From an uncultured Amaricoccus sp. (lineage in GTDB: Bacteria; Pseudomonadota; Alphaproteobacteria; Rhodobacterales; Rhodobacteraceae): DNA of 64,000 nucleotides. A program made the position numbers and the translations under genes. The DNA lies in contig NZ_CALAGI010000140.1 in the NCBI RefSeq assembly GCF_937891315.1, positions 1 to 64,000 on the forward strand. Reading direction: 5' to 3'. Shown piece after piece: positions 50,887 through 59,018 of this stretch; position 1 is the first letter of the stretch, and each line of letters begins with the position of its first letter. The notes under the pieces were generated by a model. That model saw only the letters and a list, made by a program, of their open reading frames with translations, ran no database searches and was not told the DNA's origin.

Positions 50887-50896
50887 TGTGATCACG
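50887..50896. promoter_or_regulatory. TGTGATCAC-type operator upstream of the GntR gene
   Basis: TGTGATCACG sits in the 34-base gap between the metallopeptidase stop and the GntR start, 10 bases from its ATG. This is the expected place for an autoregulatory site. Confidence 0.6.
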
Positions 50897-50911
50897 AACT
50901 GGCGGCCGGCG

Positions 50912-51607
50912 TCAAGCCGGATCGCCTCGCGTGAAGTCATGGCGGTGCAGCGCGACGCCGTACCGTCTCAGCCAGTCGCGCGGACCGTCGCAGTCGGACT
51001 TCAGCTGGTGGACGACGGCCCAGAATCGGTCGGAATGGTTCATCTCTGCCAGATGCGCCACCTCGTGCGCCGCGACATAGTCGAGCACGGCGCAGGGTGC
51101 GAGAATCAACCGCCAGGAGAACATGAGGTCGCCCGCCGAGGTGCAGGAGCCCCAGCGTGACCGCGGATCGCGCAAGGAAATGCGCCCGGGCCGCCGACCG
51201 AGCACGGCCGCGTGCCGATGGCTGGCCTCGACCAGCGCCGCCCGCGCCGCCTCCCGAAGATAGACGGCGACCCGGGGACCGAAATCCGGCGCGGAGCCGG
51301 GCACGTGAAGCTCGTCGCCAACGCGGATCAGGCGCGTGCCCGACGAAGCGCGCAACGTCAGCGCGCCGTCGCCGAAAGGAAGCACCGTGCCATCCCGCAC
51401 CGTCTCCGGCCTCGGGCGCCGCGCCAGCTGGTTGCGCAGCCAGCCCTCCTGGTCGGAGAGAAAGGCGCGGGCCGCCGCCAGCGGCACCCCGGAGGGGAGC
51501 GTCAGAGTCGTGCCACGCCCGACGCGCAGCACCATGCGCCGGGCCCGCGGATCGCGGCGCAGCCGCACCTCGATGGCGGGCTCGCCGATCCGGATGGCGC
51601 CGGCCAT
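50912..51607 (-). CDS. M48/YgjP-type zinc metallopeptidase
   Basis: A 231-residue soluble protein of the DUF45 (YgjP/SprT-like) group. It contains RWGSCTSAGDLMFSWRLILAP, then the zinc motif AAHEVAHLAEMNHSDRFW, where HEVAH plus a downstream His bind metal with a catalytic Glu. The N-terminal part (RRMVLRVGRGTTLTLPSGV) is the family beta-rich segment. Physiological substrates are unknown. It starts 10 bases after the depolymerase-side gap and ends 34 bases before the GntR ATG, all on the minus strand. Confidence 0.88.
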   Translation of the reverse strand: MAGAIRIGEPAIEVRLRRDPRARRMVLRVGRGTTLTLPSGVPLAAARAFLSDQEGWLRNQLARRPRPETVRDGTVLPFGDGALTLRASSGTRLIRVGDELHVPGSAPDFGPRVAVYLREAARAALVEASHRHAAVLGRRPGRISLRDPRSRWGSCTSAGDLMFSWRLILAPCAVLDYVAAHEVAHLAEMNHSDRFWAVVHQLKSDCDGPRDWLRRYGVALHRHDFTRGDPA

Positions 51608-51617
51608 CGGCTTTGGC

Positions 51618-52868
51618 TCAGATGACCGGCCGCCGCTGCGCCGCGATGAAGTCGCGCACCCGCGGCTGGATCGTTCCGCGCCAGCGCGACCCGTTGAAGA
51701 CGCCGTAGTGGCCGACCCCGTCGACCACTACATGCGCCCGACGCTCGTCCGGCAGGTTGACCATCAGCTCCTGCGCCGCCTCGGTCTGACCGAGGCCGGT
51801 GATATCGTCCTTCTCGCCTTCGATGGTCATCAGGCCGATGTCGGTGACCGCCGCCGGATTGAGCAGCAAGTCGCGGTAGTGGTAAGCGCCGGTCGCCATC
51901 AGCCGCTTCTGGAACACCCGCTCGATGGTCTGCAGGTAGAATTCGGCACTGAGATCCATCACCGCCATGTATTCGTCATAGAAGCGCCGGTGCGCCTCGG
52001 TGCTTTCGCCGTCGCCGCGCACCAGGTTCCGGAACTGGCCGACATGGGCATCGACATGCCGGTCGAAATTCATCGAGAGAAAACCCGAGAGTTGCAGAAA
52101 GCCCGGATAGACCCGGCGCAACGCCCCGGCGTTCGGCCAGGGCACCCGCACCACGACATTGTTCTCGAACCAGCTGAGCGGATGGCCCTGCGCCAGTTCG
52201 TTCGGCTGTTTCGGATTGCGCGCGGTGTCGATCGGCGAGCCCATCAGCACCACCGAAGCGGGCCGCAGCGGGTTGCCCTCCATCGCCATCGCCGTCGCCG
52301 CCGCCATCACCGGGATGCCGGGCTGGCAGACCGCCATGACCGAAACCCGCTCGCCACCCTGCGCGAGGAACTCGATCATCGCCTTCACATAGTCGGTATA
52401 ATCGTCGAGATCGAAACCGCCCATCGCGAGCGGCACGTCGCGCGCATCCACCCAGTCGGTGATATAGACGTCATGCTCCGGCAGCATCGCCTTGACCGTG
52501 CCGCGCAGCAGCGTCGCATAGTGCCCCGACATCGGCGCGACGATGAGCAGCCGCGGGTCGTTCCGCTCCTCCGCGACCGCGGACTCGCGACGAAAATGAA
52601 GGAGGTTGCAGAACGGGCGTGACCAGACGAATTCCTCGACCACCGGGGTTTCGACGCCTTCGACCAGCGTGGTCGGCAGTTCGAACGCCGGCTTGCCGTA
52701 GCGCCGGGTGGCATGGATGAACATGTCGAGCGCCGCCGAGACGGCGCGATTGCCATAGGTCTCCGACATCGGGTTGAGTGGATTGTCGACGAGACCCTGC
52801 CCCATCCGCGCCACGGCGCGCATGGGCGTGAACGCGGCATGTGTCATTTCGTAGGCGTGGTAGAGCAT
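51618..52868 (-). CDS. phaZ: Intracellular polyhydroxyalkanoate depolymerase
   Basis: Mobilises stored poly(3-hydroxybutyrate). The 416-residue alpha/beta-hydrolase matches intracellular PhaZ. The N-terminus reads MLYHAYEMTHAAFTPMR. The nucleophile elbow is AVCQPGIPVMAA, where Cys replaces Ser as in intracellular depolymerases. The C-terminal PHB_depo_C region has GEKDDITGLGQT and VDGVGHYGVFNGSRWR (catalytic His). The ATG at 52868 follows GGGGGTAAC, itself part of a direct repeat; a longer frame exists but lacks family sequence. Together with the ethylmalonyl-CoA genes it points to a PHB-storing lifestyle. Confidence 0.93.
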   Translation of the reverse strand: MLYHAYEMTHAAFTPMRAVARMGQGLVDNPLNPMSETYGNRAVSAALDMFIHATRRYGKPAFELPTTLVEGVETPVVEEFVWSRPFCNLLHFRRESAVAEERNDPRLLIVAPMSGHYATLLRGTVKAMLPEHDVYITDWVDARDVPLAMGGFDLDDYTDYVKAMIEFLAQGGERVSVMAVCQPGIPVMAAATAMAMEGNPLRPASVVLMGSPIDTARNPKQPNELAQGHPLSWFENNVVVRVPWPNAGALRRVYPGFLQLSGFLSMNFDRHVDAHVGQFRNLVRGDGESTEAHRRFYDEYMAVMDLSAEFYLQTIERVFQKRLMATGAYHYRDLLLNPAAVTDIGLMTIEGEKDDITGLGQTEAAQELMVNLPDERRAHVVVDGVGHYGVFNGSRWRGTIQPRVRDFIAAQRRPVI

Positions 52869-52985
52869 GTTACCCCCGTTACCCCCGGCAACTTTATTGC
52901 GCGGAATCTTTAGTCCATTTCGGCGCCTCAGCAAGCGGCATTTGCCCGAACCTTGGGCGATTGTGGCAAATCATTAACAGCAAAG

Positions 52986-52998
52986 CCTTTGACAAAGG
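52986..52998. promoter_or_regulatory. Palindrome CCTTTGACAAAGG between phaZ and the FYDLN gene
   Basis: A perfect inverted repeat around a central A, in the divergent gap. It contains TTGACA (52989-52994), a consensus -35 for the plus-strand gene, although no good -10 follows at 17 bases. A similar repeat lies upstream of mcl2. Confidence 0.4.
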
Positions 52999-53059
52999 TT
53001 AGCGCGCGTGGCAAGCGACGGCCGGATTTGATTCCCCCGTATGACGACAAGGATGCCCG

Positions 53060-53383
53060 ATGCCCAAGGATGAATGGGGCGTAAAGCGTATTTGCCCGAC
53101 CTGCGCCACGCGATTCTACGACCTCCGCACCGACCCGATGACCTGCCCGAACTGCGGGGCGGTGTTCACCATCGACAGCCTGACGGCCGTGAAGGCCAAG
53201 GCGCTGCGCCCGGAGAAGGTGAAGCCGGAACCGGTCGATCTCGAGGATCTCCCCGATCTCGAGGCCGACGACGAGGTTATCGACGCCGACGACGACCTGT
53301 CCGACGAAATCCTCGAGGACGAGGAGGACAATGTCGATCTCGAGGACATCACCGCGGTGGGTCCGGACGAGGAAGAGACCTGA
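53060..53383 (+). CDS. FYDLN-type acidic zinc-ribbon protein (TIGR02300 family)
   Basis: A 107-residue protein. The N-terminal zinc ribbon is ICPTCATRFYDLRTDPMTCPNC (Cys pairs at about 12/15 and 30/33), with the FYDL motif that names the family. A linker and a strongly acidic C-terminal half (runs of D and E from about residue 55) follow. It is widespread in alphaproteobacteria, with no settled function; the layout suggests a nucleic-acid- or polymerase-associated role. A good intrinsic terminator follows it, and tRNA-Ala comes next. Confidence 0.9.
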   Translation: MPKDEWGVKRICPTCATRFYDLRTDPMTCPNCGAVFTIDSLTAVKAKALRPEKVKPEPVDLEDLPDLEADDEVIDADDDLSDEILEDEEDNVDLEDITAVGPDEEET

Positions 53384-53400
53384 TCCGGCCGCCCGGGGAG

Positions 53401-53423
53401 GCCCGCCGACGCCGGGCTTTTTT
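53401..53423 (+). terminator. Intrinsic terminator after the FYDLN gene
   Basis: GCCCG (53401-53405) and CGGGC (53413-53417) form a stem with a 7-base loop, followed by six T (53418-53423). It starts 17 bases past the stop codon, a standard Rho-independent terminator. Confidence 0.8.
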
Positions 53424-53495
53424 GGGCTTGCACCACGCCCACGCGCCCCCTAAAGACAGGCGCGCGGTTCGACCGCGGCGGTTCCATCCGCGCAG

Positions 53496-53571
<76 letters not shown>

Positions 53572-53575
53572 AACC

Positions 53576-53595
53576 TTCCGAGCGATCCCTCGGAA
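53576..53595 (+). terminator. Hairpin after tRNA-Ala
   Basis: TTCCGAG (53576-53582) and CTCGGAA (53589-53595) pair perfectly around six bases, four bases past the tRNA end. It is a probable terminator, followed by AATCTG rather than a T-run. Confidence 0.45.
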
Positions 53596-53607
53596 AATCT
53601 GTGAAGC

Positions 53608-54066
53608 TCAGTCCTCCGCGGCGGTCGCTCCGCGGAAGACGATCAGCTTCGTTGCCAGGAAATTGAAGACCAGCGAGGCGCCGGCCGCGATCACCAGCGT
53701 GGGGAGGTCACCGAGCAGGCCACCGGCCATATGGCCGAGCGCGAGGATGACGCCGGCGCGGACCGCGAGTGTCGAGAGCGCGGTCGCCACGTAGCCGAGG
53801 GCACGCCCCTTCGCCGACCAGCGCTTGGCGTGGCGATAGGTCCAGAATTCGTGCGCCAGATAGTTGGCGAGGACCGCGCAGCAAAATCCGACCACCGCGC
53901 CGGCGACCAGCGACAGGCCGAGGAGCCGGATCGCCAGCAGCGCCGCGCCGAGATCGACGCCGAATCCCGCGACGGTGACCGCGAGATAACGCCAGTCGCT
54001 GGCATGGAGTCCGCCCAGCCGGCCCGCCTTCGCCTTGGCGTGGTTGTCCGACCCTAGCGCAGGCAC
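53608..54066 (-). CDS. GtrA-family membrane protein
   Basis: A 152-residue protein with four membrane helices typical of GtrA, a small flippase-like partner of GtrB-type glycosyltransferases that use undecaprenyl-phosphate sugars. The GtrA pattern shows in YLAVTVAGFGVDLGAALLAI and ANYLAHEFWTYRHAKRW, and near the end in FNFLATKLIVFR. It overlaps the upstream flavoprotein gene by 13 bases. A GtrB-like two-domain GT2 protein lies one gene further up, so the pair may load a polyprenyl sugar for surface glycan modification. Confidence 0.9.
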   Translation of the reverse strand: MPALGSDNHAKAKAGRLGGLHASDWRYLAVTVAGFGVDLGAALLAIRLLGLSLVAGAVVGFCCAVLANYLAHEFWTYRHAKRWSAKGRALGYVATALSTLAVRAGVILALGHMAGGLLGDLPTLVIAAGASLVFNFLATKLIVFRGATAAED

Positions 54067-55187
54067 GAGAGATTGACCTTGGCGAAGCGCCGGTCAGCGC
54101 CGGGCAGCACTTCGAAGAGATCATAGATATTGTCGATCTTGCCACCCATGATCGAGATGACCGACGGCGCACCGGCGTGGCGATGGAACAGGATGGGTCG
54201 GCCGTCGTTGCGCTCGTTCCGGGTCAGGATGGTCTTCACGTCGAACAGCGAGCGCTCCCATTCCAGATCGGTCAGCGCCGGCATGAAGCGGCGGGCGTCC
54301 ATCATCATGTGCCGCCAGCGCGATTCGCGCGGCAGCCCCTCCGCGACCCGGTAGGCGCCGCCCCCGCGGGTCTCGTCGGTCCAGCTGAAATGCGGCGTGT
54401 AGCGGACATGAGTCAGCGAATGCAGACCCTCGGCCGGATAGGGCATGGTCGAGAAGAACGGCCCATCCATCATGGTGACGCCGAAGCCCTCGATCCGCGG
54501 CGGCGGCTTCACCAGCGCGATCTCGACGAATTCGTGCTTCAGCGGCAAGGGATCGAGGCCGCTTTCGAGCAATAGCTCGTTGATCATCGAATAGGTGACG
54601 TTGAACACCATGCCGGCGTGGATTTCGGCGCCGGCCTCGGTCTCGACCACGGCGCCGCCGGCGCGCTGGCGCACCCGGCGCGCCACGGTCTCCTTGCGGA
54701 TCTCGACGTCCTGGCGTTCGAGCCGCGTGGCGAGATGCCGGCGCAGCGCGCGATAGTCGAAGGCCCATTCCCGCGCCTCGAACACGTTCTCGACGAGGTC
54801 GCGCGAGAAGAGCGCCGCCGCCTCCGGCCGCGCGGCGCGGATCGGCGCGCCGAGATTCTGGAACATGCGGAGAAAGCGCCCGGCCGAGACCTTGGAATGT
54901 CGCGCGGCGATGGCATAGAGCATCTCGAAGTCGTCGATCACCGCCTCGGGGAAATCCTCGGCGAAGCGGCGGTGGAGCACCATGGAGCGGAGCGCGGTCA
55001 GGAAGCTGCGCGGATAGTGAAAGCCGGTATGCACCCGGGCCTGATTGACCCGCGAGGCGCGCTCCAGCAGCCCGTTTCCCGCCTCCAGCACGAGGATCCG
55101 CTCGCTGACGCTGCGCAGGATCAGCGCGAGGCAACAGCCGTAGAAGCCGCCGCCGATGACGACGAAATCATACTCCCGGCGGCGCAT
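54054..55187 (-). CDS. FAD-dependent oxidoreductase of the DAO type in a glycan cluster
   Basis: A 377-residue flavoprotein. The N-terminal FAD motif is YDFVVIGGGFYGCCLALILR, with ILVLEAGNGLLERAS following (adenosine ribose Glu). The chain shares the general layout of D-amino-acid/glycine oxidase-like enzymes, and near the end has MGGKIDNIYDLFEVL. No covalent-flavin or dehydrogenase signature sets the substrate. It sits between GtrA and a glycosyltransferase with overlaps of 13 and 20 bases, so it probably oxidises a sugar, amine or lipid-linked intermediate in that pathway. The start at 55187 precedes the FAD motif closely. Confidence 0.8.
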   Translation of the reverse strand: MRRREYDFVVIGGGFYGCCLALILRSVSERILVLEAGNGLLERASRVNQARVHTGFHYPRSFLTALRSMVLHRRFAEDFPEAVIDDFEMLYAIAARHSKVSAGRFLRMFQNLGAPIRAARPEAAALFSRDLVENVFEAREWAFDYRALRRHLATRLERQDVEIRKETVARRVRQRAGGAVVETEAGAEIHAGMVFNVTYSMINELLLESGLDPLPLKHEFVEIALVKPPPRIEGFGVTMMDGPFFSTMPYPAEGLHSLTHVRYTPHFSWTDETRGGGAYRVAEGLPRESRWRHMMMDARRFMPALTDLEWERSLFDVKTILTRNERNDGRPILFHRHAGAPSVISIMGGKIDNIYDLFEVLPGADRRFAKVNLSCLR

Positions 55188-57042
55188 AATCGTTCCGCAG
55201 CGTCTTCCAGAGGACATTCAACAGGTCCGAATGGCCGGAGACGCCGGCGATCTTTGTCGGGGTCTTCTCGTTCTTCGGATAGACCCGGCGCGTCGGCACC
55301 TCGACCGTTCGATAGCCGAGCTGGCTGGCGCGCACCGTCAGATAGGCCAGCAGTTCGTAGCGCAGGAAGATGTCGCGGAACGGCTGGACGCGGGGGTCGA
55401 GCAGATAGCGCGCGGAATAGGCGCGGTAGCCCTGGGTCGTGTCAGTGAACCAGCGGCGGGCCACCAGACTGAGAAAGGGCGCGTGCACAAGGCGGATCGC
55501 CACCAGCCGCGTGAGCGGCGTGTTGATGCCCTCGCCACCCTTGATGAACCGCGAGGCCTGCGCATAGTCGATTCCCGCGTCCAGCGCCGCGATGAACCGC
55601 GGCACGCCTTCGACATCGTCCTTGCCGTTGCCGTCGATGGTGACGATGCCCTCATAGCCCTCGACGAGCGCATAGGCATAGGCGCAGCGCAGCTGGGCGG
55701 AGAGCTTGCCGGGGCCGGTCTTGACGAGCAGCGCCCGGACATCGACCTCACGCAGGAAAGGCGCATCGAGCGAGCCGTCGACGCTGCCGCCATCGGCGAC
55801 GATCACGTCGATCCGGCCGGCGAGGCCGCTGTCGTGGGTCTCGCGCAATTGTCTCCGGATGCGCGCCCCTTCGTTGATCGTCGGCACCACCAGCGCGTAT
55901 GGCGAGCGTCTCGGCCGGATCTCGTCGATCAGAAAGCTCGGGACCGACCAGCCGCGCGCCGCGAAGGGCGCGCCATCGCAGGGGATGGGGGACATCAGGC
56001 GTTCCTCCGCCGCTTCGGCGCGTCGAGCGGAACGGCGACGCCGGGGGGCCGTGATCTCGACATTGAGATCCTGGATGTCGCGGAAGAGATCGACGTTGTT
56101 GATCTCGTCCACGATCGTGTAGCGCAGCTCGCCCTCCAGTCGCTCGAAGACCTTGACGATCCCCATGGAGATCGCCGCCACGGCGATGCCGAGAAAGCCG
56201 GCGGTCAGCGACTGGACGAGGTTGGTGGTGAGCCAGCCCTCGGCGAGGTGGTCCTTGGCCATCCAGACGCCGAGCACGTAAAGCGTGTAGATCGCCGCCA
56301 TCACTGTCACGAGGAAGGCGAGGACCGACAGGCCACGCAGCACGCGCGGCGCGGAATTGGCCATGAGTTCGCCGACGAGGCGCAGGCGGCGCAGATGGTT
56401 GCGCCGCCGCGCCGGCACCGGCCCCGGCGCAGGCTCGCGCCGCAGCGCGAAGCGGCCCGAGAGCTGCTCGAAGCGCAGCAGGAGCTCGGCGTCGGGTCGC
56501 GCGAGCACGAGGCTGAGCCAGCCGCGCGGATAGCCGGCGGTCTGGGTGTCCTGGGCATTGATCCGGTAGCCGCTGACCATGCTGGCGAGGGAAAGCATGG
56601 CCGATGTGACACGCCCGCCGGGGCGCGAAACGACAATGGCCCGGTCGGTCTGGTAGACGCGGTTGGCGAGCCCGACGAGATCCATCGCCGCGTATTCCTC
56701 GACCGAGGTCAGCAGCACCACGTCGCCGATCGATTCCGCCACCGCCGCGAGGCGCAGCCGGTAGAAATTTCTGACGTCGGCCGTGCGCAGCAGGCGAATG
56801 TTCTGATAGCGCGCCAACGCGGCGGTCAGCGGCGAACCGGTCGGGCCCGAGCCGTCCTCGCGCGGGAAGGGAATGACGACGACCAGTTCCCAGAAGCGGA
56901 AATGCGAGGACACGAGCCCGGCGAGCGCGTTGACAGCGGCGACCGCCGCCGCGTCGTCCCTGGCGCAGACCATCGCCACGGACAGCAGGAAATCGCCCTG
57001 GCGCGAGGCGACCGCCGTGTCGAGGGCGCGGTCATCGGGCAT
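55168..57042 (-). CDS. Two-domain GT2 glycosyltransferase with central membrane helices
   Basis: A 624-residue protein that reads as two GT2 units in one frame. The first (residues about 15-240) begins FLLSVAMVCARDDAAAV and ends in two membrane helices (about 275-300 and 315-345), the GtrB/ArnC layout. After an Arg-rich linker the second (about 405-624) starts YALVVPTINEGARIRRQL. It has VIVADGGSVDGS and IDGNGKDDVEGVPRF, a DPM1-like catalytic Asp set, and FTDTTQGYRAYSARYLL. The first unit lacks an obvious DXD. The start at 57042 overlaps the TIM-barrel gene by 11 bases. It likely makes or uses polyprenyl-phosphate sugars with GtrA. Confidence 0.8.
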   Translation of the reverse strand: MPDDRALDTAVASRQGDFLLSVAMVCARDDAAAVAAVNALAGLVSSHFRFWELVVVIPFPREDGSGPTGSPLTAALARYQNIRLLRTADVRNFYRLRLAAVAESIGDVVLLTSVEEYAAMDLVGLANRVYQTDRAIVVSRPGGRVTSAMLSLASMVSGYRINAQDTQTAGYPRGWLSLVLARPDAELLLRFEQLSGRFALRREPAPGPVPARRRNHLRRLRLVGELMANSAPRVLRGLSVLAFLVTVMAAIYTLYVLGVWMAKDHLAEGWLTTNLVQSLTAGFLGIAVAAISMGIVKVFERLEGELRYTIVDEINNVDLFRDIQDLNVEITAPRRRRSARRAEAAEERLMSPIPCDGAPFAARGWSVPSFLIDEIRPRRSPYALVVPTINEGARIRRQLRETHDSGLAGRIDVIVADGGSVDGSLDAPFLREVDVRALLVKTGPGKLSAQLRCAYAYALVEGYEGIVTIDGNGKDDVEGVPRFIAALDAGIDYAQASRFIKGGEGINTPLTRLVAIRLVHAPFLSLVARRWFTDTTQGYRAYSARYLLDPRVQPFRDIFLRYELLAYLTVRASQLGYRTVEVPTRRVYPKNEKTPTKIAGVSGHSDLLNVLWKTLRNDYAPPGV

Positions 57043-57880
57043 GGCTCGGCGCCCCCATTCTGGAGAGGCAGTAGGAAATGGCGTGCCGTACGGCGGCCAG
57101 CGGGTCGGGCGCCGTCGCCCGCATCTCGATCGACACCCAGCTTCGCCATCCGGCCTCGTCCAGCATGGCCAGCGCCCGCCCGACGGACGCGTCTTCGGCC
57201 TCGACCGCTGCGAGATGTGGCCGGCTGAGGTGGACATGCGAAACGAGGTCGCGCGCGCTGGCGAAGAGCGCGGCGTCCGCTTCGGCCTCGCCGTTCAGCG
57301 ACAGCGCGCCGATGTCGAAATTGAGCGCGACGGCGGGATGGTCCGCCTCGCGCACGAAATCGCGAACCTCCGAGGTCAGGTTCAGGAAATTGGTGCCATA
57401 GTCCCGCGGGTTCGGTTCGAGTGCCAGCCGACAACCGCGCGTCGCGGCTTGGTCGCCGAGCGCGCGGAAGACGTCGAGCGCGATCCGCCGCGCCGTCTCG
57501 GCCGGCATGTCCTCGGGGACGACACGATTGCGCGGCGATCCGACGACGAGGTTCGGCGATCCGAGCCGCGCCGCGAGATCGGCGGCACGCACAATCGTGT
57601 CGGCAAAGCGCCGCCGCGCCTCGGGCCCGCCGAAAAGCGCGGCGTCGGGCGCGGCGAAATGCAGCGACTGCATGGAGACGAACGTCAGGCCATGCGCCTC
57701 GACTTCGCCCAGCGTCGCGCGGAGCACCGCTTCGGACGGTGCGAACGGATCGACCTCGCCGGGAAAGAGCAGCCCCGGCGCGACCTCCAACCCGCCGACG
57801 CCAAGTTCGGCGAGGAGCGCGAGCGCCGGCCGGCGCTGGTCCGGCGGCCAGGCGATGTTGGAGATCGCCAACCGGCTCAC
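57032..57880 (-). CDS. Sugar phosphate isomerase/epimerase (xylose isomerase-like TIM barrel)
   Basis: A 282-residue protein of the AP-endonuclease-2/xylose-isomerase-like TIM barrel group. It shows ISNIAWPP at the start, LAALEPN-type metal Glu (CRLALEPNPRDYG), DIGALSLNG, HVHLSRPH and a final Glu in VSIEMRA. These acids and histidines would bind a divalent metal. Members isomerise or epimerise sugars or inositols; the substrate is unknown. The GTG start overlaps the epimerase stop as GTGA, tying it to nucleotide-sugar chemistry. Confidence 0.82.
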   Translation of the reverse strand: MSRLAISNIAWPPDQRRPALALLAELGVGGLEVAPGLLFPGEVDPFAPSEAVLRATLGEVEAHGLTFVSMQSLHFAAPDAALFGGPEARRRFADTIVRAADLAARLGSPNLVVGSPRNRVVPEDMPAETARRIALDVFRALGDQAATRGCRLALEPNPRDYGTNFLNLTSEVRDFVREADHPAVALNFDIGALSLNGEAEADAALFASARDLVSHVHLSRPHLAAVEAEDASVGRALAMLDEAGWRSWVSIEMRATAPDPLAAVRHAISYCLSRMGAPSHAR

Positions 57881-58824
57881 TGGAGGCGCCCGCCGACGAA
57901 ACCGCGCAACCCGTCGAGCGTCTCGCCGGCGGAATAGAGATAGGGCCCGGCGCCGCCCCAGGCGGCGGCGTGCCGACTGCGGACATCCTCCCGATGCACC
58001 ACCGGCGCCGAATTGCGGAACGGAGCGGCGAACAGCGCCTCGTAGATCTCGGCCGCGCGCAGCGGCTCGGAACAGACATTGAGCACGGGAATATCGAGTG
58101 CGACGCAGCGCTCGATGTCGCGCCAGAGGTTGCCGAGATTGTAGTATTGATAGGCGCTGTCGCTGTTGGTGAAGAAGCGAGCCGTGCGCCCCTGACCCTC
58201 GAGCGCCGCGATCAGCGCCCGCTCGTTCGGCGTCCCATGGAAGGTCTCGCGGCGATAGCGCAGCATGCCCGTGGCCGGATCGGGCTCGAAGGCGGCGCGC
58301 ACAAGGTCGGCGGCGGCGGGGTCGAGCACGCCGAGCAGCGCCTCGGCCGCTTCCGGTTTCAGGAACGAGGGGACCGGATTCAGCATGTCGAAGACGAAAT
58401 TCTTCTTCAGTCCCGGCCCGAACAGCGCGGGCAGCCGCAGGACATGCACCTTGTCGAACCGCTCGCGCGCGAAGGTTTCGATCATCCGGCGGTGTTTGCC
58501 ATAGGCGCCGGAAACCTCGAACACGCCGTCCGCCTCGTCATAGCCGGCGGCGAGGTCGTCGAAGACGGCGATGGTGGAGATGACCACCAGCCGCGCGGCC
58601 CGCGCCCTGCCGAGATTTTCCAGGAACGCCATGGTCTTGGCGTAGTCGACCTCGGGCCGGGAATTGGCGAGCCACATCGTCGCCGACGGGGCGGCGCTGA
58701 CGATCAGATCGAAACGCCGATCTCCGATCCAATGAATGTCGGAGGAGTTGAATCGGGCATCGAACTCGGCCTGCCGAACAAGATTCGATCCGACGAGACC
58801 GTTGCTGCCAATGATCGCTCTCAT
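57877..58824 (-). CDS. NAD-dependent epimerase/dehydratase family protein
   Basis: A 315-residue short-chain dehydrogenase of the extended class. The N-terminus is AIIGSNGLVGSNLVRQ, a GxxGxxG NAD-binding loop. The catalytic pair falls in GAYGKHRRMIE (Tyr-x3-Lys as YGKHR, partly altered), preceded by VISTIAVFDD. It likely changes a nucleotide sugar. The usual YxxxK spacing is Y-G-K-H-R here, so catalytic competence should not be assumed. The ATG at 58824 places the NAD loop at residue 5. It is the first gene of the minus-strand run to gtrA. Confidence 0.8.
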   Translation of the reverse strand: MRAIIGSNGLVGSNLVRQAEFDARFNSSDIHWIGDRRFDLIVSAAPSATMWLANSRPEVDYAKTMAFLENLGRARAARLVVISTIAVFDDLAAGYDEADGVFEVSGAYGKHRRMIETFARERFDKVHVLRLPALFGPGLKKNFVFDMLNPVPSFLKPEAAEALLGVLDPAAADLVRAAFEPDPATGMLRYRRETFHGTPNERALIAALEGQGRTARFFTNSDSAYQYYNLGNLWRDIERCVALDIPVLNVCSEPLRAAEIYEALFAAPFRNSAPVVHREDVRSRHAAAWGGAGPYLYSAGETLDGLRGFVGGRLQ

Positions 58825-59018
58825 GCGGGGCCTCTCGACATCGGCGAATACATCCGTCCTTCGGCACGGACCAGAAGCTCGGCCCCGGAATAGGCGGCGC
58901 ATCCTGAAAATCGGTTAAGGGCTCCGCGCGGCAACCCCGTGGCATTTTATGTAAAGGCGTTGTTAGCGCCTCGGCCCCTAGCGTGGCGCGCGAGCGGGAA
59001 GGCGGGGGAGATCCGATC

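Noticed and set aside
52989..53017. Strong sigma-70 promoter for the FYDLN gene
   Set aside because: TTGACA is perfect but lies inside a palindrome and no acceptable -10 follows at 16-18 bases.
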